Below are positions 28,228 through 36,292 of a DNA stretch of 64,000 nt, one piece after another; position 1 is the stretch's first letter, and each line of letters opens with the position of its first letter. The notes under the pieces were generated by a model. It ran no database searches and had not been told where the DNA came from. It saw nothing but the letters and a program-made list of their open reading frames with translations. Made by a program: the position numbers and the translations under genes. The DNA is taken from positions 62,001-126,000 of the forward strand of contig NZ_JPXI01000030.1 in the NCBI RefSeq assembly GCF_000740675.1, in the 5' to 3' direction. The stretch comes from Massilia sp. BSC265 (GTDB taxonomy: Bacteria > Pseudomonadota > Gammaproteobacteria > Burkholderiales > Burkholderiaceae_D).

Positions 28228-29673
28228 TTATGGTTGCGGGCCGGCGCTGCCGAGCTGGAAGGTCGGGGGCGGGATCTCTTTGAGGCAGCTGGCGTCCAGC
28301 TTGTCTTGCGGCTTGTCGAGGAAGGTGCGCAGCAGGCGCGGCGCGCAGCCGAGCTGCGAGACGCCATGGCCGACATTGTCGACCACCACGTGCTGGGCGC
28401 GGCTCATGTAGCGGGCCGCGCTCTCGGCGCGGCGCGGCGCCGTGACCGGATCGAGCGCGCCGGACAGCAGCAGGGTCGGCGCGTCGATGCGCGCCGGTTC
28501 CTTGTACGGAACGGCCGGCACGTTCATCTGCTTGCAGAAGGCCGGCATCTGCCGGGCCAGCGGCTTGGTGAGCTTGCCGGCGTCGGAGGCCATCAGCTCG
28601 GGCGTCAGGCGCGGCACGTCTTCGGCGCAGACCACGGCCAGGTGCATCAGTACCGCGATGTGGCCGGGCCCCCCGAGATCGCCGACGATGTTCTGACGCG
28701 CCACGAAGGGCTGCCAGCGCCCCTGGGCAGCGTTATGGATCAGGAAAGGCAGGCGGCGCGCATCCGCCGGCGAGTACAGGATGCCGTGCACGGTGCTCAG
28801 GAAGCGCGATGCGGTCATGGTGATGTCGATCGGCTGTGCGGTGCGCGGATTGGGCAGCGTCACGCGCACAGGGCCGGCTTCGAGCTTCGCCAGCAGGCCG
28901 TCGAATTGGGTGCGCAGGTTCGGGAAGGCCTTGTTGCAGCCGGCATCGGCGGCGCATTGGGCGAACAGCTTGTCGAGCGCGGCATGGGCGTCGCGGGCGC
29001 CCGCCTGGATCACCTGGTCGGGTGCGGCGACGCCATCCAGCACCAGGCTGCGCACGCTGGCAGGATAGAGGCGTGCATAGGCCTGCCCAAGGCGGGTGCC
29101 GTAGGAGCCGCCCCAGACATTGACCGCACCGTAGCCGAAAGCACGGCGCACCAGTTCAATGTCGCGGGCTGAGGCGTCGGTGGTGTAGGCGCTCCATTGG
29201 GCCTTGGTGCCGGTGATGCAGGCGAGCGCCTCGGCATTCATCTGCTCTTCGGTCATGTGCTCGTGCTCAGGCTTGTTCTTGCAATCGAGTTTGCCCGAGC
29301 GGCCGGTGCCGCGTTGGTCGATGAACACGATGTCGCGGGTGGCGCGCACACGGCTGAAGGCAGTCGTCAGCAGGCCGACCACTTCGCTGCCCGCTTGGCC
29401 GGGACCGCCGGCCAGCACGAACAGCGGGTCATTGCGCACCCCCTTGCGGTGCGCCGGCGCGACCGTGACGTGCAGTTTCAGCTTGCCGCCGGCCGGCCGG
29501 GCATGGTCCAGCGGGACGTCGAGGGTGACGCAGTGCAAGGTGTCGGTGACGCCGGGAAGATGGCAGTTTCGGGCGGCGGCGGGCCCGGCCTGGGCGGGTG
29601 GTGCCGATGCCGCTGCAACCGTGCTTGTCGCCAGCCAGAGAACAGCGACGGGGAGTAACGATCTTGTCTTCAC
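28228..29673 (-). CDS. Secreted S33-type alpha/beta hydrolase (tripeptidyl aminopeptidase-like)
   Basis: A signal peptide (MKTRSLLPVAVLWLATSTVA) leads into an alpha/beta hydrolase with FVLAGGPGQAGS (oxyanion region), FIDQRGTGRSG and the nucleophile in WGGSYGTRLGQAY. The acid is in LLLSGALDPVTAP and the His in DNVGHGVSQLGC. This is the proline-iminopeptidase/SlpD-like subgroup, which trims N-terminal residues from peptides. At 481 residues it is full length. The start is GTG after GAGGAG. It leads the operon with the NatAB-like exporter, suggesting joint peptide processing and export. Confidence 0.9.
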   Translation of the reverse strand: MKTRSLLPVAVLWLATSTVAAASAPPAQAGPAAARNCHLPGVTDTLHCVTLDVPLDHARPAGGKLKLHVTVAPAHRKGVRNDPLFVLAGGPGQAGSEVVGLLTTAFSRVRATRDIVFIDQRGTGRSGKLDCKNKPEHEHMTEEQMNAEALACITGTKAQWSAYTTDASARDIELVRRAFGYGAVNVWGGSYGTRLGQAYARLYPASVRSLVLDGVAAPDQVIQAGARDAHAALDKLFAQCAADAGCNKAFPNLRTQFDGLLAKLEAGPVRVTLPNPRTAQPIDITMTASRFLSTVHGILYSPADARRLPFLIHNAAQGRWQPFVARQNIVGDLGGPGHIAVLMHLAVVCAEDVPRLTPELMASDAGKLTKPLARQMPAFCKQMNVPAVPYKEPARIDAPTLLLSGALDPVTAPRRAESAARYMSRAQHVVVDNVGHGVSQLGCAPRLLRTFLDKPQDKLDASCLKEIPPPTFQLGSAGPQP

Positions 29674-29697
29674 ACAATCTCCTCAAACGATGCATGC

Positions 29698-29727
29698 ATA
29701 GTAGATTGGCATCGTTTTGATGGTCAA
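29698..29727 (-). promoter_or_regulatory. Promoter of the S33 hydrolase-ABC operon
   Basis: On the minus strand, TTGACC (complement of 29722-29727) and TACTAT (complement of 29698-29703) are 18 bases apart, a good sigma-70 arrangement. Confidence 0.65.
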
Positions 29728-29742
29728 CGGATAGTTGCACCA

Positions 29743-29760
29743 TCGCATGAATTTATGCGA
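29743..29760. promoter_or_regulatory. 18-bp dyad upstream of the hydrolase-ABC promoter
   Basis: TCGCAT (29743-29748) and ATGCGA (29755-29760) flank GAATTT, making an 18-mer with one mismatched pair. It lies 15 bases beyond the -35 box, a usual activator position. The bound protein is unknown. Confidence 0.4.
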
Positions 29761-29838
29761 GCCGGGAACGCTTTGTCTCAGAAGAAAGGAATAGATCAGA
29801 CAAGCGGGCGGAAAATGCGACAGGCCGTGATCGTCGCA

Positions 29839-29868
29839 TTGACGGGCTGGCCGCTGTTCGGCTATCAT
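29839..29868 (+). promoter_or_regulatory. rplM-rpsI promoter
   Basis: TTGACG (29839-29844) and TATCAT (29863-29868) are 18 bases apart. The predicted leader to rplM is about 90 bases and may hold the L13 control region, though I cannot fold it confidently. Confidence 0.7.
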
Positions 29869-29967
29869 CGTGGGCTTTCCCTTTGCTCGGGGAAGATAAT
29901 AAGGCAGAGTCCGCTGCAACAAGGGCGGAACCACCACAGTGAGCATTTAACCTATTAGGAAGTCAAC

Positions 29968-30408
29968 ATGAAAACTTTTTCCGCTAAGGGCCATGAAGTC
30001 CAGCGCGACTGGTTTGTGATTGACGCGACGGACTTGGTCCTCGGACGTGTTGCCAGCGAAGTGGCACTCCGACTGCGCGGCAAGCACAAGCCGGAGTTCA
30101 CTCCGCACGTCGATACCGGCGACTACATCATCGTCGTCAATGCAGGCAAGCTCCGCGTGACCGGCACCAAGGCCACCGAGAAGACCTACTACCGTCACTC
30201 GGGCTACCCGGGCGGTATCTACGAAACCAACTTCCTGAAAATGCAACAGCGCTTCCCGGGCCGTGCCCTGGAAAAGGCTGTCAAAGGCATGCTGCCGAAG
30301 GGCCCGCTGGGCTACGCCATGATCAAGAAGCTGAAAGTGTACGCGGAAGGCACCCACCCACCCGCACGCAGCACAGCAACCACAAGCACTGACCCTCTAA
30401 GGAACTGA
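29968..30408 (+). CDS. rplM: 50S ribosomal protein L13 with a frameshifted C-terminus
   Basis: L13 is an early-assembly 50S protein. Residues 1-130 or so are normal ([52 protein letters not shown]). The end is not: L13 normally finishes with HAAQQP and a few more residues. Here the three tandem ACCC units at 30352-30363 shift the frame. The protein ends [18 protein letters not shown], 146 residues instead of about 142. Removing one ACCC restores [14 protein letters not shown] and a TAA at 30398-30400. As written, the stop falls two bases before the rpsI ATG. It is a real mutation or a sequence error. Confidence 0.93.
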   Translation: MKTFSAKGHEVQRDWFVIDATDLVLGRVASEVALRLRGKHKPEFTPHVDTGDYIIVVNAGKLRVTGTKATEKTYYRHSGYPGGIYETNFLKMQQRFPGRALEKAVKGMLPKGPLGYAMIKKLKVYAEGTHPPARSTATTSTDPLRN

Positions 30409-30409
30409 C

Positions 30410-30802
30410 ATGATCGGTAACTACAACTACGGCACCGGCCGTCGCAAGAGTGCAGTCGCTCGCGTGTTCATCAAGGCCGGCACCGGCCAGATCATCGTGA
30501 ACGGCAAGCCGGCATCGGAATACTTCTCGCGCGAAACCGGCCTGATGGTCATCCGTCAGCCGCTGGAACTGACCGGCAACGTCGAGCGTTTCGACATCAA
30601 GGTCAACGTGCACGGTGGTGGCGAGTCGGGCCAGGCAGGCGCCGTCCGCCACGGCATCACCCGCGCTCTGATCGACTACGACGCAGGCCTCAAGGGCGAC
30701 CTGGCACGTGCCGGTTTCGTCACCCGTGACGCCCGTGAAGTCGAGCGTAAGAAAGTCGGCCTGCGTAAAGCACGCCGCGCAAAGCAGTTCTCGAAGCGTT
30801 AA
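30410..30802 (+). CDS. rpsI: 30S ribosomal protein S9
   Basis: S9 contacts the P-site tRNA through its C-terminal tail. The 130-residue protein is complete ([36 protein letters not shown]) and ends in the conserved [17 protein letters not shown] lies just before the ATG. It is co-transcribed with rplM and followed by a strong terminator. Confidence 0.98.
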   Translation: MIGNYNYGTGRRKSAVARVFIKAGTGQIIVNGKPASEYFSRETGLMVIRQPLELTGNVERFDIKVNVHGGGESGQAGAVRHGITRALIDYDAGLKGDLARAGFVTRDAREVERKKVGLRKARRAKQFSKR

Positions 30803-30847
30803 TTCGTTTCACTGCTGTCTGGCAGCGCCTCCGGGTGCTGCTGCAGA

Positions 30848-30883
30848 AGCCGTCCTCCGCAAGGTGGGCGGCTTTTTGTTTTT
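30848..30883 (+). terminator. Terminator of the rplM-rpsI operon
   Basis: AGCCGTCC (30848-30855) pairs with GGGCGGCT (30866-30873), with one G-T pair, followed by TTTTTGTTTTTG. Confidence 0.85.
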
Positions 30884-30903
30884 GTGCCGCAATTTCAAGC
30901 GAT

Positions 30904-31346
30904 TCATGCACCCCCGCGTAAGGCACCGCCAAATTCATCCTTATTCGCCAACGCCTGGATGTGCGTGAATACCTTCACGACCTTTGACCGGGGCAAATGC
31001 TCCTGGCGCAGTTCGTACACCGTCTTCGTTCCCGCCTCGACGGCCGGGAAGTGTCCGTCGCGCCAGGCCATGTAGTTATTGGTGTCCAGGACAATCTTGC
31101 CTGCAAGTTCATTCACGGGCATGTCGTTCGCCAGCTTGAGCGGCACGGCGATGACGACGACTTCACCAGCGTCCGCCGCGCCGGCAGCGCTTGCCGCACG
31201 CGCCGCCGGTCCCAGTTCTTCGATGAGCGCCGCCAGGGTTTCCGGGCCGCGCGAATTCGCGATGACAACCCGGTAGCCGCTGGCGATGGCGGCGCGCGCG
31301 ATCTGGCCGCCGACTTCGCCTGCGCCACGATGCCGATGGTGGTCAT
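30904..31346 (-). pseudogene. Broken NADPH-dependent F420-reductase-like gene
   Basis: The reading starts MTTIGIV, then slips: restoring one G at about 31325-31331 gives VGAGEVGGQIARAAIASGYR, the Rossmann start of the NADP/F420 reductase family. Downstream VVIANSRGPETLAALIEELG and LAGKIVLDTNNYMAWRDGHF are well preserved. The frame ends at 30904 after ALANKDEFGGALRGGA, far short of the usual roughly 210 residues. It therefore has a 5' frameshift and a 3' truncation next to the rpsI terminator. It belongs to a decayed cluster extending to 32551. Confidence 0.7.
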
Positions 31347-31480
31347 GCCGCGCCGCTCCATTCCGCGGTTGTCGTCCACAATCGCGCGCCCCTGTCCGGG
31401 GCGAGCGCATACGAGCTGGCGCCGTCGGCCAAGGGTGCCGGGACGCCGACGGTCGATGGCGTATCGAATCGTGTGTGCAT
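31343..31480 (-). pseudogene. Short open frame, possible RidA-family remnant
   Basis: A 45-codon frame with a strong ribosome site (AAGGAGCAGCA before ATG) begins MHTRFDTPSTVGVPAPLADG. That start resembles RidA/YjgF proteins, but the rest of that family is missing. Its TGA overlaps the ATG of the broken F420-type reductase. It may be a real leader peptide or a deletion remnant. The RidA assignment is a guess. Confidence 0.35.
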
Positions 31481-31507
31481 TGCTGCTCCTTTGCTGGCGG
31501 GCCTGCG

Positions 31508-32050
31508 TCAGATGCCGAGTCCGCCGGACACGCTGATCACGTCGCCGGTGGTGTAGCCCCCGTGCGGGCCGGCGAGGAAGCAGATCACGCCGGCGACTTC
31601 CTCGAGCGTCGCGATGCGGCGGACCGGGTGCAGGTCGAGCAGCGCGGCGGGCACCTCGTCGCCCAGCACGTCGGCCGACATGTCGGTCGGCATGACGCCG
31701 GGCTGGACCACGTTGGCGGTAATGTTGCGCGGGCCGAGGTCGCGGGCGACGCCCTTCGCATAGCCGATCAGGGCCGCCTTGGTGCCGGCGTAGTCGGCGG
31801 CGCCCTGGAAGGGGACCGTGGTGCCGGGCAGGGAGCCGATGAAGATGATGCGGCCGCCGTCCGCCAGCCGTGGGGCCGCGGCGCGCGTGGGGCCACCGTG
31901 TCCAGCACGTTGATCTGCCACCGGCGGTCCAGGTTGGGTGGGTCGAGGGCGGGATCGTCGACGGTCTTGCCCTGCACCGCGATGGCCGCATTGTTGACCA
32001 GGATGTCGAGCCGCCGCAATGGTCGATCACGCGGTCGACCAGTGGCTTAT
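31508..32050 (-). pseudogene. Broken SDR family oxidoreductase
   Basis: Three frames must be joined to read the protein. PLVDRVIDHCG is followed by a shift near 32010-32020, then RLDILVNNAAIAVQGKTVDD to VLDTVA, a second shift near 31890, then GGRIIFIGSLPG, DYAGTKAALIGYAKGVARDL and the end GDVISVSGGLGI. LVNNAA and YxxxK (YAGTK) are short-chain dehydrogenase motifs. The N-terminal 70-80 residues, including the GxxxGxG cofactor loop, are absent. The sequence instead abuts a divergent TetR fragment near 32045. It cannot encode an enzyme. Confidence 0.8.
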
Positions 32051-32551
32051 GTCGACCTGACCGAGGCGGCCGGGGTGGAAAGGCCGGCCCTGTATGCCGC
32101 CTTCGGCAACAAGGAAGCCCTGTTCCGCCAGGCGCTGGCCCGCTATAACGAGCGCTACCTGGCCTTCATCCCGGAAGCCCTCGTCCTGCCGACCTCGCGC
32201 GAGGTGGCGGCCCACGTCCTGCACCGGACGGTCGAGCTCAATACGATGTTCGAGGACCAGCGCGGCTGCCTCGGCGTGAACGGCGTGCTGGCTGGATCGG
32301 ACAATGCCGAGCCGGTACGCCAGGCGCTGATCGAATGCCGCGCCCAGGGCGAGGCGCGGCTGCGCGAGCGCTTCGAGCGTGCGCAGGCGGAAGGGGATCT
32401 GCCGGCATCGGCCAAGCCCGCTGCGCTGGCCGCTTTCATCATGGCCGTGACGCACGGGATCGCGGTGCAGGTCAAGGCCGGCTTCAGCCGCGAGATGCTG
32501 CAGGCAGTGGCCGGGCAGGCGCTGTCCGCCTGGCCCGGCAAGGCGGGTTGA
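32040..32551 (+). pseudogene. TetR/AcrR family regulator lacking its DNA-binding start
   Basis: The frame reads YVDLTEAAGVERPALYAAFG and NKEALFRQALARY, the second half of a TetR helix-turn-helix. A ligand-binding region follows, with HRTVELNTMFEDQRGCLGV and a stop at 32549-32551. The first roughly 35-40 residues, including the first helices of the DNA-binding domain, are replaced by sequence antisense to the broken SDR gene. An ATG at about 32013 would give a short artificial N-terminus. DNA binding is presumably lost. Confidence 0.75.
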
Positions 32552-32614
32552 CGCGGGCAAGGCATACCTGGCTGGCGCGCGTCGATTCCCGTGCCCCCGG
32601 AGTAGACTGGGCTG

Positions 32615-33700
32615 ATGCTCCCATCTGCCGAAGGTTCCTCCGTGACGAATGCCAACAGAAAAATCAGCCTGGGCCTGCAGGGCGGCGGCGCGTACGCCGC
32701 CTTCGGCTGGGGCGTGCTCGACCGCCTCCTCGAGGATGGCCGCTTCGACATCACCGCCATCAGCGCGACCAGCGGCGGCGCGATCAACGCCTCGGTATTG
32801 GCGGATGGCTATGCGCGCGGCGGCGGGCGCGAGGGTGCACGCCAGGCGCTGCGGCGCTTCTGGCAGGCGCTCAGCGGCACCCATATGTTCAGCCCGCTAC
32901 GGCGCACGCCGATGGACTACCTGGCGGGTGCCGGCTCGATGCAGGCTTCGCCCGCCTACCACCTGCTGCAAATGATGAGCGGCATGTTGGCGCCCGGGGC
33001 TGCCCCCGTGGCAGCCAATCCGCTGCAGGCCCTGCTGTCCGCGCTGATCGACTTCGAGCGGGTGCGCAACTGCGAGGAGATCCGTTTGTATGTCCCCGCC
33101 ACCAACATCCGCACCGGCAGGGCCAAGATATTCGTGCGCGACGAGCTCGACGCACGGCGGGTGGCAGCATCAGCCTGCCTGCCCCAGGTGTTCGCCGCCG
33201 TCGAGGTCGACGGAGAGGCCTATTGGGATGGCAGTTTCGTCGGTAATCCGGCGCTGTCGCCGCTGGCGGACGATGGCGGCTCAGCCGACATCCTGATCGT
33301 TCAGAACAATCCGATCGCGCGCAACCAGCTGCCGCAAAACGTGGCCGATATCAGCAACCGTGTCACCGAAGTCGCCTTCAACGTCAGCTTCATCCGCGAA
33401 GTGAGCGCCATCCAGCATCTGGGCGCCCTGGTCGACGAGGAGCACGGCGAGCAGGTGCATGCCGCACCCATGCGCCTGCACCTGATCAGCGGCAACGGCA
33501 CCTTGTCGAACCTGGACATATCGAGCAAGTTCAATGTCGAGTGGCCCTTTATCCTGCAGATGCACGAGGCCGGCCGGGAAGCCGCCAGCCTTTGGCTCGA
33601 CGAGCATGCGGAGCAGGTCGGCGTGCGCTCCACGCTGGAAGCGCACGCGCTCTACTATCCCGAACTCCATACCGGGGCCGGCGCGCGCGGCACGGCCTAG
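32615..33700 (+). CDS. Patatin-like phospholipase with altered active-site glycines
   Basis: The 361-residue protein has the patatin layout: a Gly-rich loop (LGLQGGGAYAAFGWGVLDRL, 18-37), a nucleophile elbow with Ser53 and a catalytic Asp205 in YWDGSFVGNP. Patatin lipases normally read GGGAHGAF and ISGTSAGAMNA at the first two sites. Here they read GGGAYAAF and ISATSGGAINA, so one oxyanion-loop glycine and the first elbow glycine are alanine. Ser and Asp remain. The start ATG has GGAG upstream; GTG at 32642 is an alternative. Activity on lipids is likely but not certain. It directly follows the pseudogene cluster. Confidence 0.85.
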   Translation: MLPSAEGSSVTNANRKISLGLQGGGAYAAFGWGVLDRLLEDGRFDITAISATSGGAINASVLADGYARGGGREGARQALRRFWQALSGTHMFSPLRRTPMDYLAGAGSMQASPAYHLLQMMSGMLAPGAAPVAANPLQALLSALIDFERVRNCEEIRLYVPATNIRTGRAKIFVRDELDARRVAASACLPQVFAAVEVDGEAYWDGSFVGNPALSPLADDGGSADILIVQNNPIARNQLPQNVADISNRVTEVAFNVSFIREVSAIQHLGALVDEEHGEQVHAAPMRLHLISGNGTLSNLDISSKFNVEWPFILQMHEAGREAASLWLDEHAEQVGVRSTLEAHALYYPELHTGAGARGTA

Positions 33701-33829
33701 GGTACCCGGAACGCCGGGCGCAAGCGCAGCAGCATCAAGAGGGCGCGTTCAGGGAGCCATGTTGACTCAGCCAGCCAACTGTGCAAACACGATGGCAAAC
33801 GTGCGAAGTTTTGGTCTGCAGCGCAGCAC

Positions 33830-33844
33830 GCAAATAATATTTGC
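33830..33844. promoter_or_regulatory. GCAAATA dyad, site 1
   Basis: GCAAATA (33830-33836) and TATTTGC (33838-33844) are exact reverse complements around one A. Its centre is 31 bases from that of the second dyad. Confidence 0.5.
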
Positions 33845-33858
33845 ATGTGGTGCCAGGA

Positions 33859-33877
33859 GTGCAAATATTTTTTGCAC
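33859..33877. promoter_or_regulatory. GTGCAAA dyad, site 2
   Basis: GTGCAAA (33859-33865) and TTTGCAC (33871-33877) are exact reverse complements across TATTT. With site 1 this makes two sites on the same DNA face, ahead of the NTF2-like gene. Confidence 0.5.
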
Positions 33878-33889
33878 GTGAAAAACCGC

Positions 33890-33920
33890 TTGACCCTGCC
33901 ACTAGCGTCAGCCCGCAGCA
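33890..33920 (+). promoter_or_regulatory. MerR-type promoter with long spacer
   Basis: TTGACC (33890-33895) is followed by the degenerate palindrome CTGCCACTAGCGTCAG (33896-33911) and a weak -10 at about 33915-33920. The 19-20 base spacer holding a dyad is the arrangement MerR activators use. A merR-family gene lies directly after the downstream gene. Confidence 0.4.
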
Positions 33921-33962
33921 TGGTGTTTCCGCGCACTGCGCTTCTACGAAAGGAACACCGCA

Positions 33963-34523
33963 ATGTCCACCCGCTTTTCCCTTGCCGCCGCGCTGCTTGC
34001 CTGGGCGCTGGCGTTCCCGGCCCTGGCCCAGGACAATCCGCTCGGGGCCGCCCCGGCCTGCGGCCCGGTCCAGGACCATCCGGACGGGCGCTCGCCCCAG
34101 GCCGTCGTGCAGGCCCTGTACGAGATCGTCTCGGGAGCTGCCGGCGCGAAAAAGGATTGGGAGCGGATGTACAAGTTGTTTGCACCGGGCGCGCTGGTGA
34201 CGGCCACCACCCACGGAACGGCCGGCTTCCTCGCCGCGCCCCAGACGCCGCGCCAGTTCGCCGACCTCAACGAGCGCCTGCTCGGCCACCGCGGCTTCTA
34301 CGAACGCGAGATCGCGCACGAGGTGCAGGACTGGGGCCATCTGGCGCACGTCTACAGCAGCTACGAAACCCGCGACCGACCGGACGGCCCGGTGCGGGTA
34401 CGCGGCGTCAACAGCTTCCAGCTGCTGCACGACGGCACCCGCTGGTGCGTGCTGTCGCTCACCTGGGACGCCGAGACCGCGGCGCATCCGATTCCGGTCA
34501 GGCTCGACCGTACGGGGCGATAG
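33963..34523 (+). CDS. Secreted NTF2/SnoaL-like protein
   Basis: A signal peptide (MSTRFSLAAALLAWALAFPA, cleaved near Ala-Gln) precedes a roughly 165-residue domain. SPQAVVQALYEIVSGAAG at its start and QDWGHLAHVYSSYETRD and FQLLHDGTRWCVLSLTWD later are typical of NTF2/SnoaL cone-barrel folds. These bind small molecules or act as cyclases and isomerases; function here is unknown. AAGGAA precedes the ATG. Its stop codon abuts the convergent merR gene, and its promoter carries candidate MerR and other dyad sites. Confidence 0.75.
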   Translation: MSTRFSLAAALLAWALAFPALAQDNPLGAAPACGPVQDHPDGRSPQAVVQALYEIVSGAAGAKKDWERMYKLFAPGALVTATTHGTAGFLAAPQTPRQFADLNERLLGHRGFYEREIAHEVQDWGHLAHVYSSYETRDRPDGPVRVRGVNSFQLLHDGTRWCVLSLTWDAETAAHPIPVRLDRTGR

Positions 34524-34907
34524 TCAAGGTCCGCCGTCCCGCTGTTGCGCTTCGAGGAAGGCCAGGCGCGCGGCGGCGCTGGCGCGGATCTGCTGCAAGG
34601 ACGCGATGCGACCGTCGAGCTCGCCCAGCTTGACGCGATACAGGGCCATCACCTCGGGGCAGATGCTGCGCAGGTCGGGCGGCTGCGCTCCGAGCATCGA
34701 CACCACGGGCCGGATTTCTTCCAGCGTGAAGCCGTTGCGCAGCAGGATGCGGATGCGTTCGACGAAGCCGACCGCGGACGGGTCGAAGCGGCGGTAGCCG
34801 TTCGCCCCCCTGCTTGATGCCAGCAGGCCGGCCTGTTCGTAGTGGCGCAGCGAACGTACGCTGGCGCCGGTCTGTTTCGACAGTTCGCCGATCGACAGCA
34901 TGCTCAT
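34524..34907 (-). CDS. MerR family transcriptional regulator
   Basis: The 127-residue protein has the MerR DNA-binding start (MLSIGELSKQTGASVRSLRH, then YEQAGLL, GYRRFD), a second region with LLRNGFTLEEIRPVV and a coiled dimer helix. It lacks the cysteine pattern of metal sensors. It is convergent with the NTF2-like gene, whose promoter shows a MerR-like 19-20 base spacer, so that gene is a plausible target. A TATAAT lies upstream. Confidence 0.9.
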   Translation of the reverse strand: MSMLSIGELSKQTGASVRSLRHYEQAGLLASSRGANGYRRFDPSAVGFVERIRILLRNGFTLEEIRPVVSMLGAQPPDLRSICPEVMALYRVKLGELDGRIASLQQIRASAAARLAFLEAQQRDGGP

Positions 34908-34936
34908 CCATCCGACGTGGTTATTTTCATTAGGAA

Positions 34937-34942
34937 ATTATA
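34937..34942 (-). promoter_or_regulatory. Candidate -10 box for the merR-family gene
   Basis: The minus strand reads TATAAT, about 30 bases before the merR-family start. No convincing -35 is visible. Confidence 0.4.
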
Positions 34943-35068
34943 GTCCTTGGCACGCGGAGGAAACGCGGCCGCGGCGAAGCCTGCTCCGTACAAGGCTGTT
35001 AAAATTGCAGCCTCGTCCCGGAGGAGGGATCCGGAAGGGGCCTTTTCACCATTACCGAAGGAAGAAAC

Positions 35069-36106
35069 ATGATCAAAGTTGGCATTGTTGGCGGAACCGG
35101 ATACACGGGCGTGGAATTGCTGCGGCTGTTGGCCGTGCACCCCGACGTGCAGCTGACCGCGATCACCTCGCGCAAGGAAGACGGCCTGCCGGTAGCCGAC
35201 ATGTTCCCATCGCTGCGCGGCGTCGTCGACCTGGCCTTCTCGAGCCCGGACAAGGCCGACCTGACCCAGTGCGACGTGGTGTTCTTCGCGACCCCGCACG
35301 GCGTCGCCATGGCCCAGGCGCCGGCGCTGCTGGCGGCCGGCGTCAAGGTCATCGACCTGGCGGCCGACTTCCGCCTGAAGGACCAGGCAACGTTCGAAAA
35401 ATGGTACAAGATCCCGCACACCGCCCCCGAGCTGATCGAGGAGGCCGTGTACGGCCTGCCGGAACTGAACCGCGAGGACATCAAGAACGCGCGCCTGATC
35501 GCCAACCCGGGCTGCTACCCCACCACCATGCAGCTCGGCTTCGTCCCGCTGCTCAAGGCCGGCCTGATCGACGCGGGCAGCCTGATCGCCGACTGCAAGT
35601 CGGGCGTCTCGGGCGCCGGCCGCAAGGCCGAGATCGGCACGCTGTTCTCGGAAGCGAGCGACAACTTCAAGGCCTACGGCGTGCATGGCCACCGCCACAC
35701 CCCGGAAACCTCGGCCCAGCTGGCGCGCTACACCGACCAGAAAGTCGGCCTGATCTTCACCCCGCACCTGGTGCCGATGATCCGCGGCATGCACGCGACC
35801 CTGTACGCGCGCCTTACCAAGGACATCGACGATGCGGCGCTGCAGGCGTTGTTCGAGGAGACCTACAAGGACAGCGAGTTCGTGGACGTGATGCCCTTCG
35901 GCTCGCACCCGGAAACCCGCTCGACCCGCGGCTCGAACATGCTGCGCCTGGCGCTGCACCGCCCGGACGGCGGCGATACTGTCGTGATCCTGGTGGTGCA
36001 GGACAACCTGGTCAAGGGCGCCTCCGGCCAGGCGGTGCAGTGCATGAACCTGATGTTCGGCCTCGACGAAGCCACCGGCCTGAAGCAGGTCGCATTGCTG
36101 CCGTAA
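35069..36106 (+). CDS. argC: N-acetyl-gamma-glutamyl-phosphate reductase
   Basis: ArgC makes N-acetylglutamate semialdehyde in arginine synthesis. The 345-residue protein has the NADP-binding [17 protein letters not shown] and the catalytic Cys in [23 protein letters not shown] and HRHTPE, which complete the site, follow. GAAGGAAG precedes the ATG. In related genomes argC follows rpsI closely; here about 4 kb of accessory and broken genes intervene. A weak GC hairpin follows the stop. Confidence 0.97.
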   Translation: MIKVGIVGGTGYTGVELLRLLAVHPDVQLTAITSRKEDGLPVADMFPSLRGVVDLAFSSPDKADLTQCDVVFFATPHGVAMAQAPALLAAGVKVIDLAADFRLKDQATFEKWYKIPHTAPELIEEAVYGLPELNREDIKNARLIANPGCYPTTMQLGFVPLLKAGLIDAGSLIADCKSGVSGAGRKAEIGTLFSEASDNFKAYGVHGHRHTPETSAQLARYTDQKVGLIFTPHLVPMIRGMHATLYARLTKDIDDAALQALFEETYKDSEFVDVMPFGSHPETRSTRGSNMLRLALHRPDGGDTVVILVVQDNLVKGASGQAVQCMNLMFGLDEATGLKQVALLP

Positions 36107-36118
36107 TCTTTCCCTCCC

Positions 36119-36142
36119 GCCGCGCGGCTTTGCCCGCGCGGC
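36119..36142 (+). terminator. GC hairpin after argC
   Basis: GCCGCGCG (36119-36126) pairs with CGCGCGGC (36135-36142). The downstream T content is low, so it may be a weak terminator. Confidence 0.5.
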
Positions 36143-36292
36143 GTCCCCTTCCTTTCCTGCATTTTGGCAACACTCCGCGCCAAGCGATCTAGATCAAGGC
36201 CACTCTTGTTGAGAACGGTAAATTGACCGATGCACAGGTTGATTACAGCGCCCGGCGATGGCGTGCCGGCGTCCTACTGGAAGGGGTGGAAC

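Noticed and set aside
31286..32040. 5' extension of the TetR fragment frame
   Set aside because: It is antisense to the SDR and F420-type reductase remnants and encodes no DNA-binding domain start.
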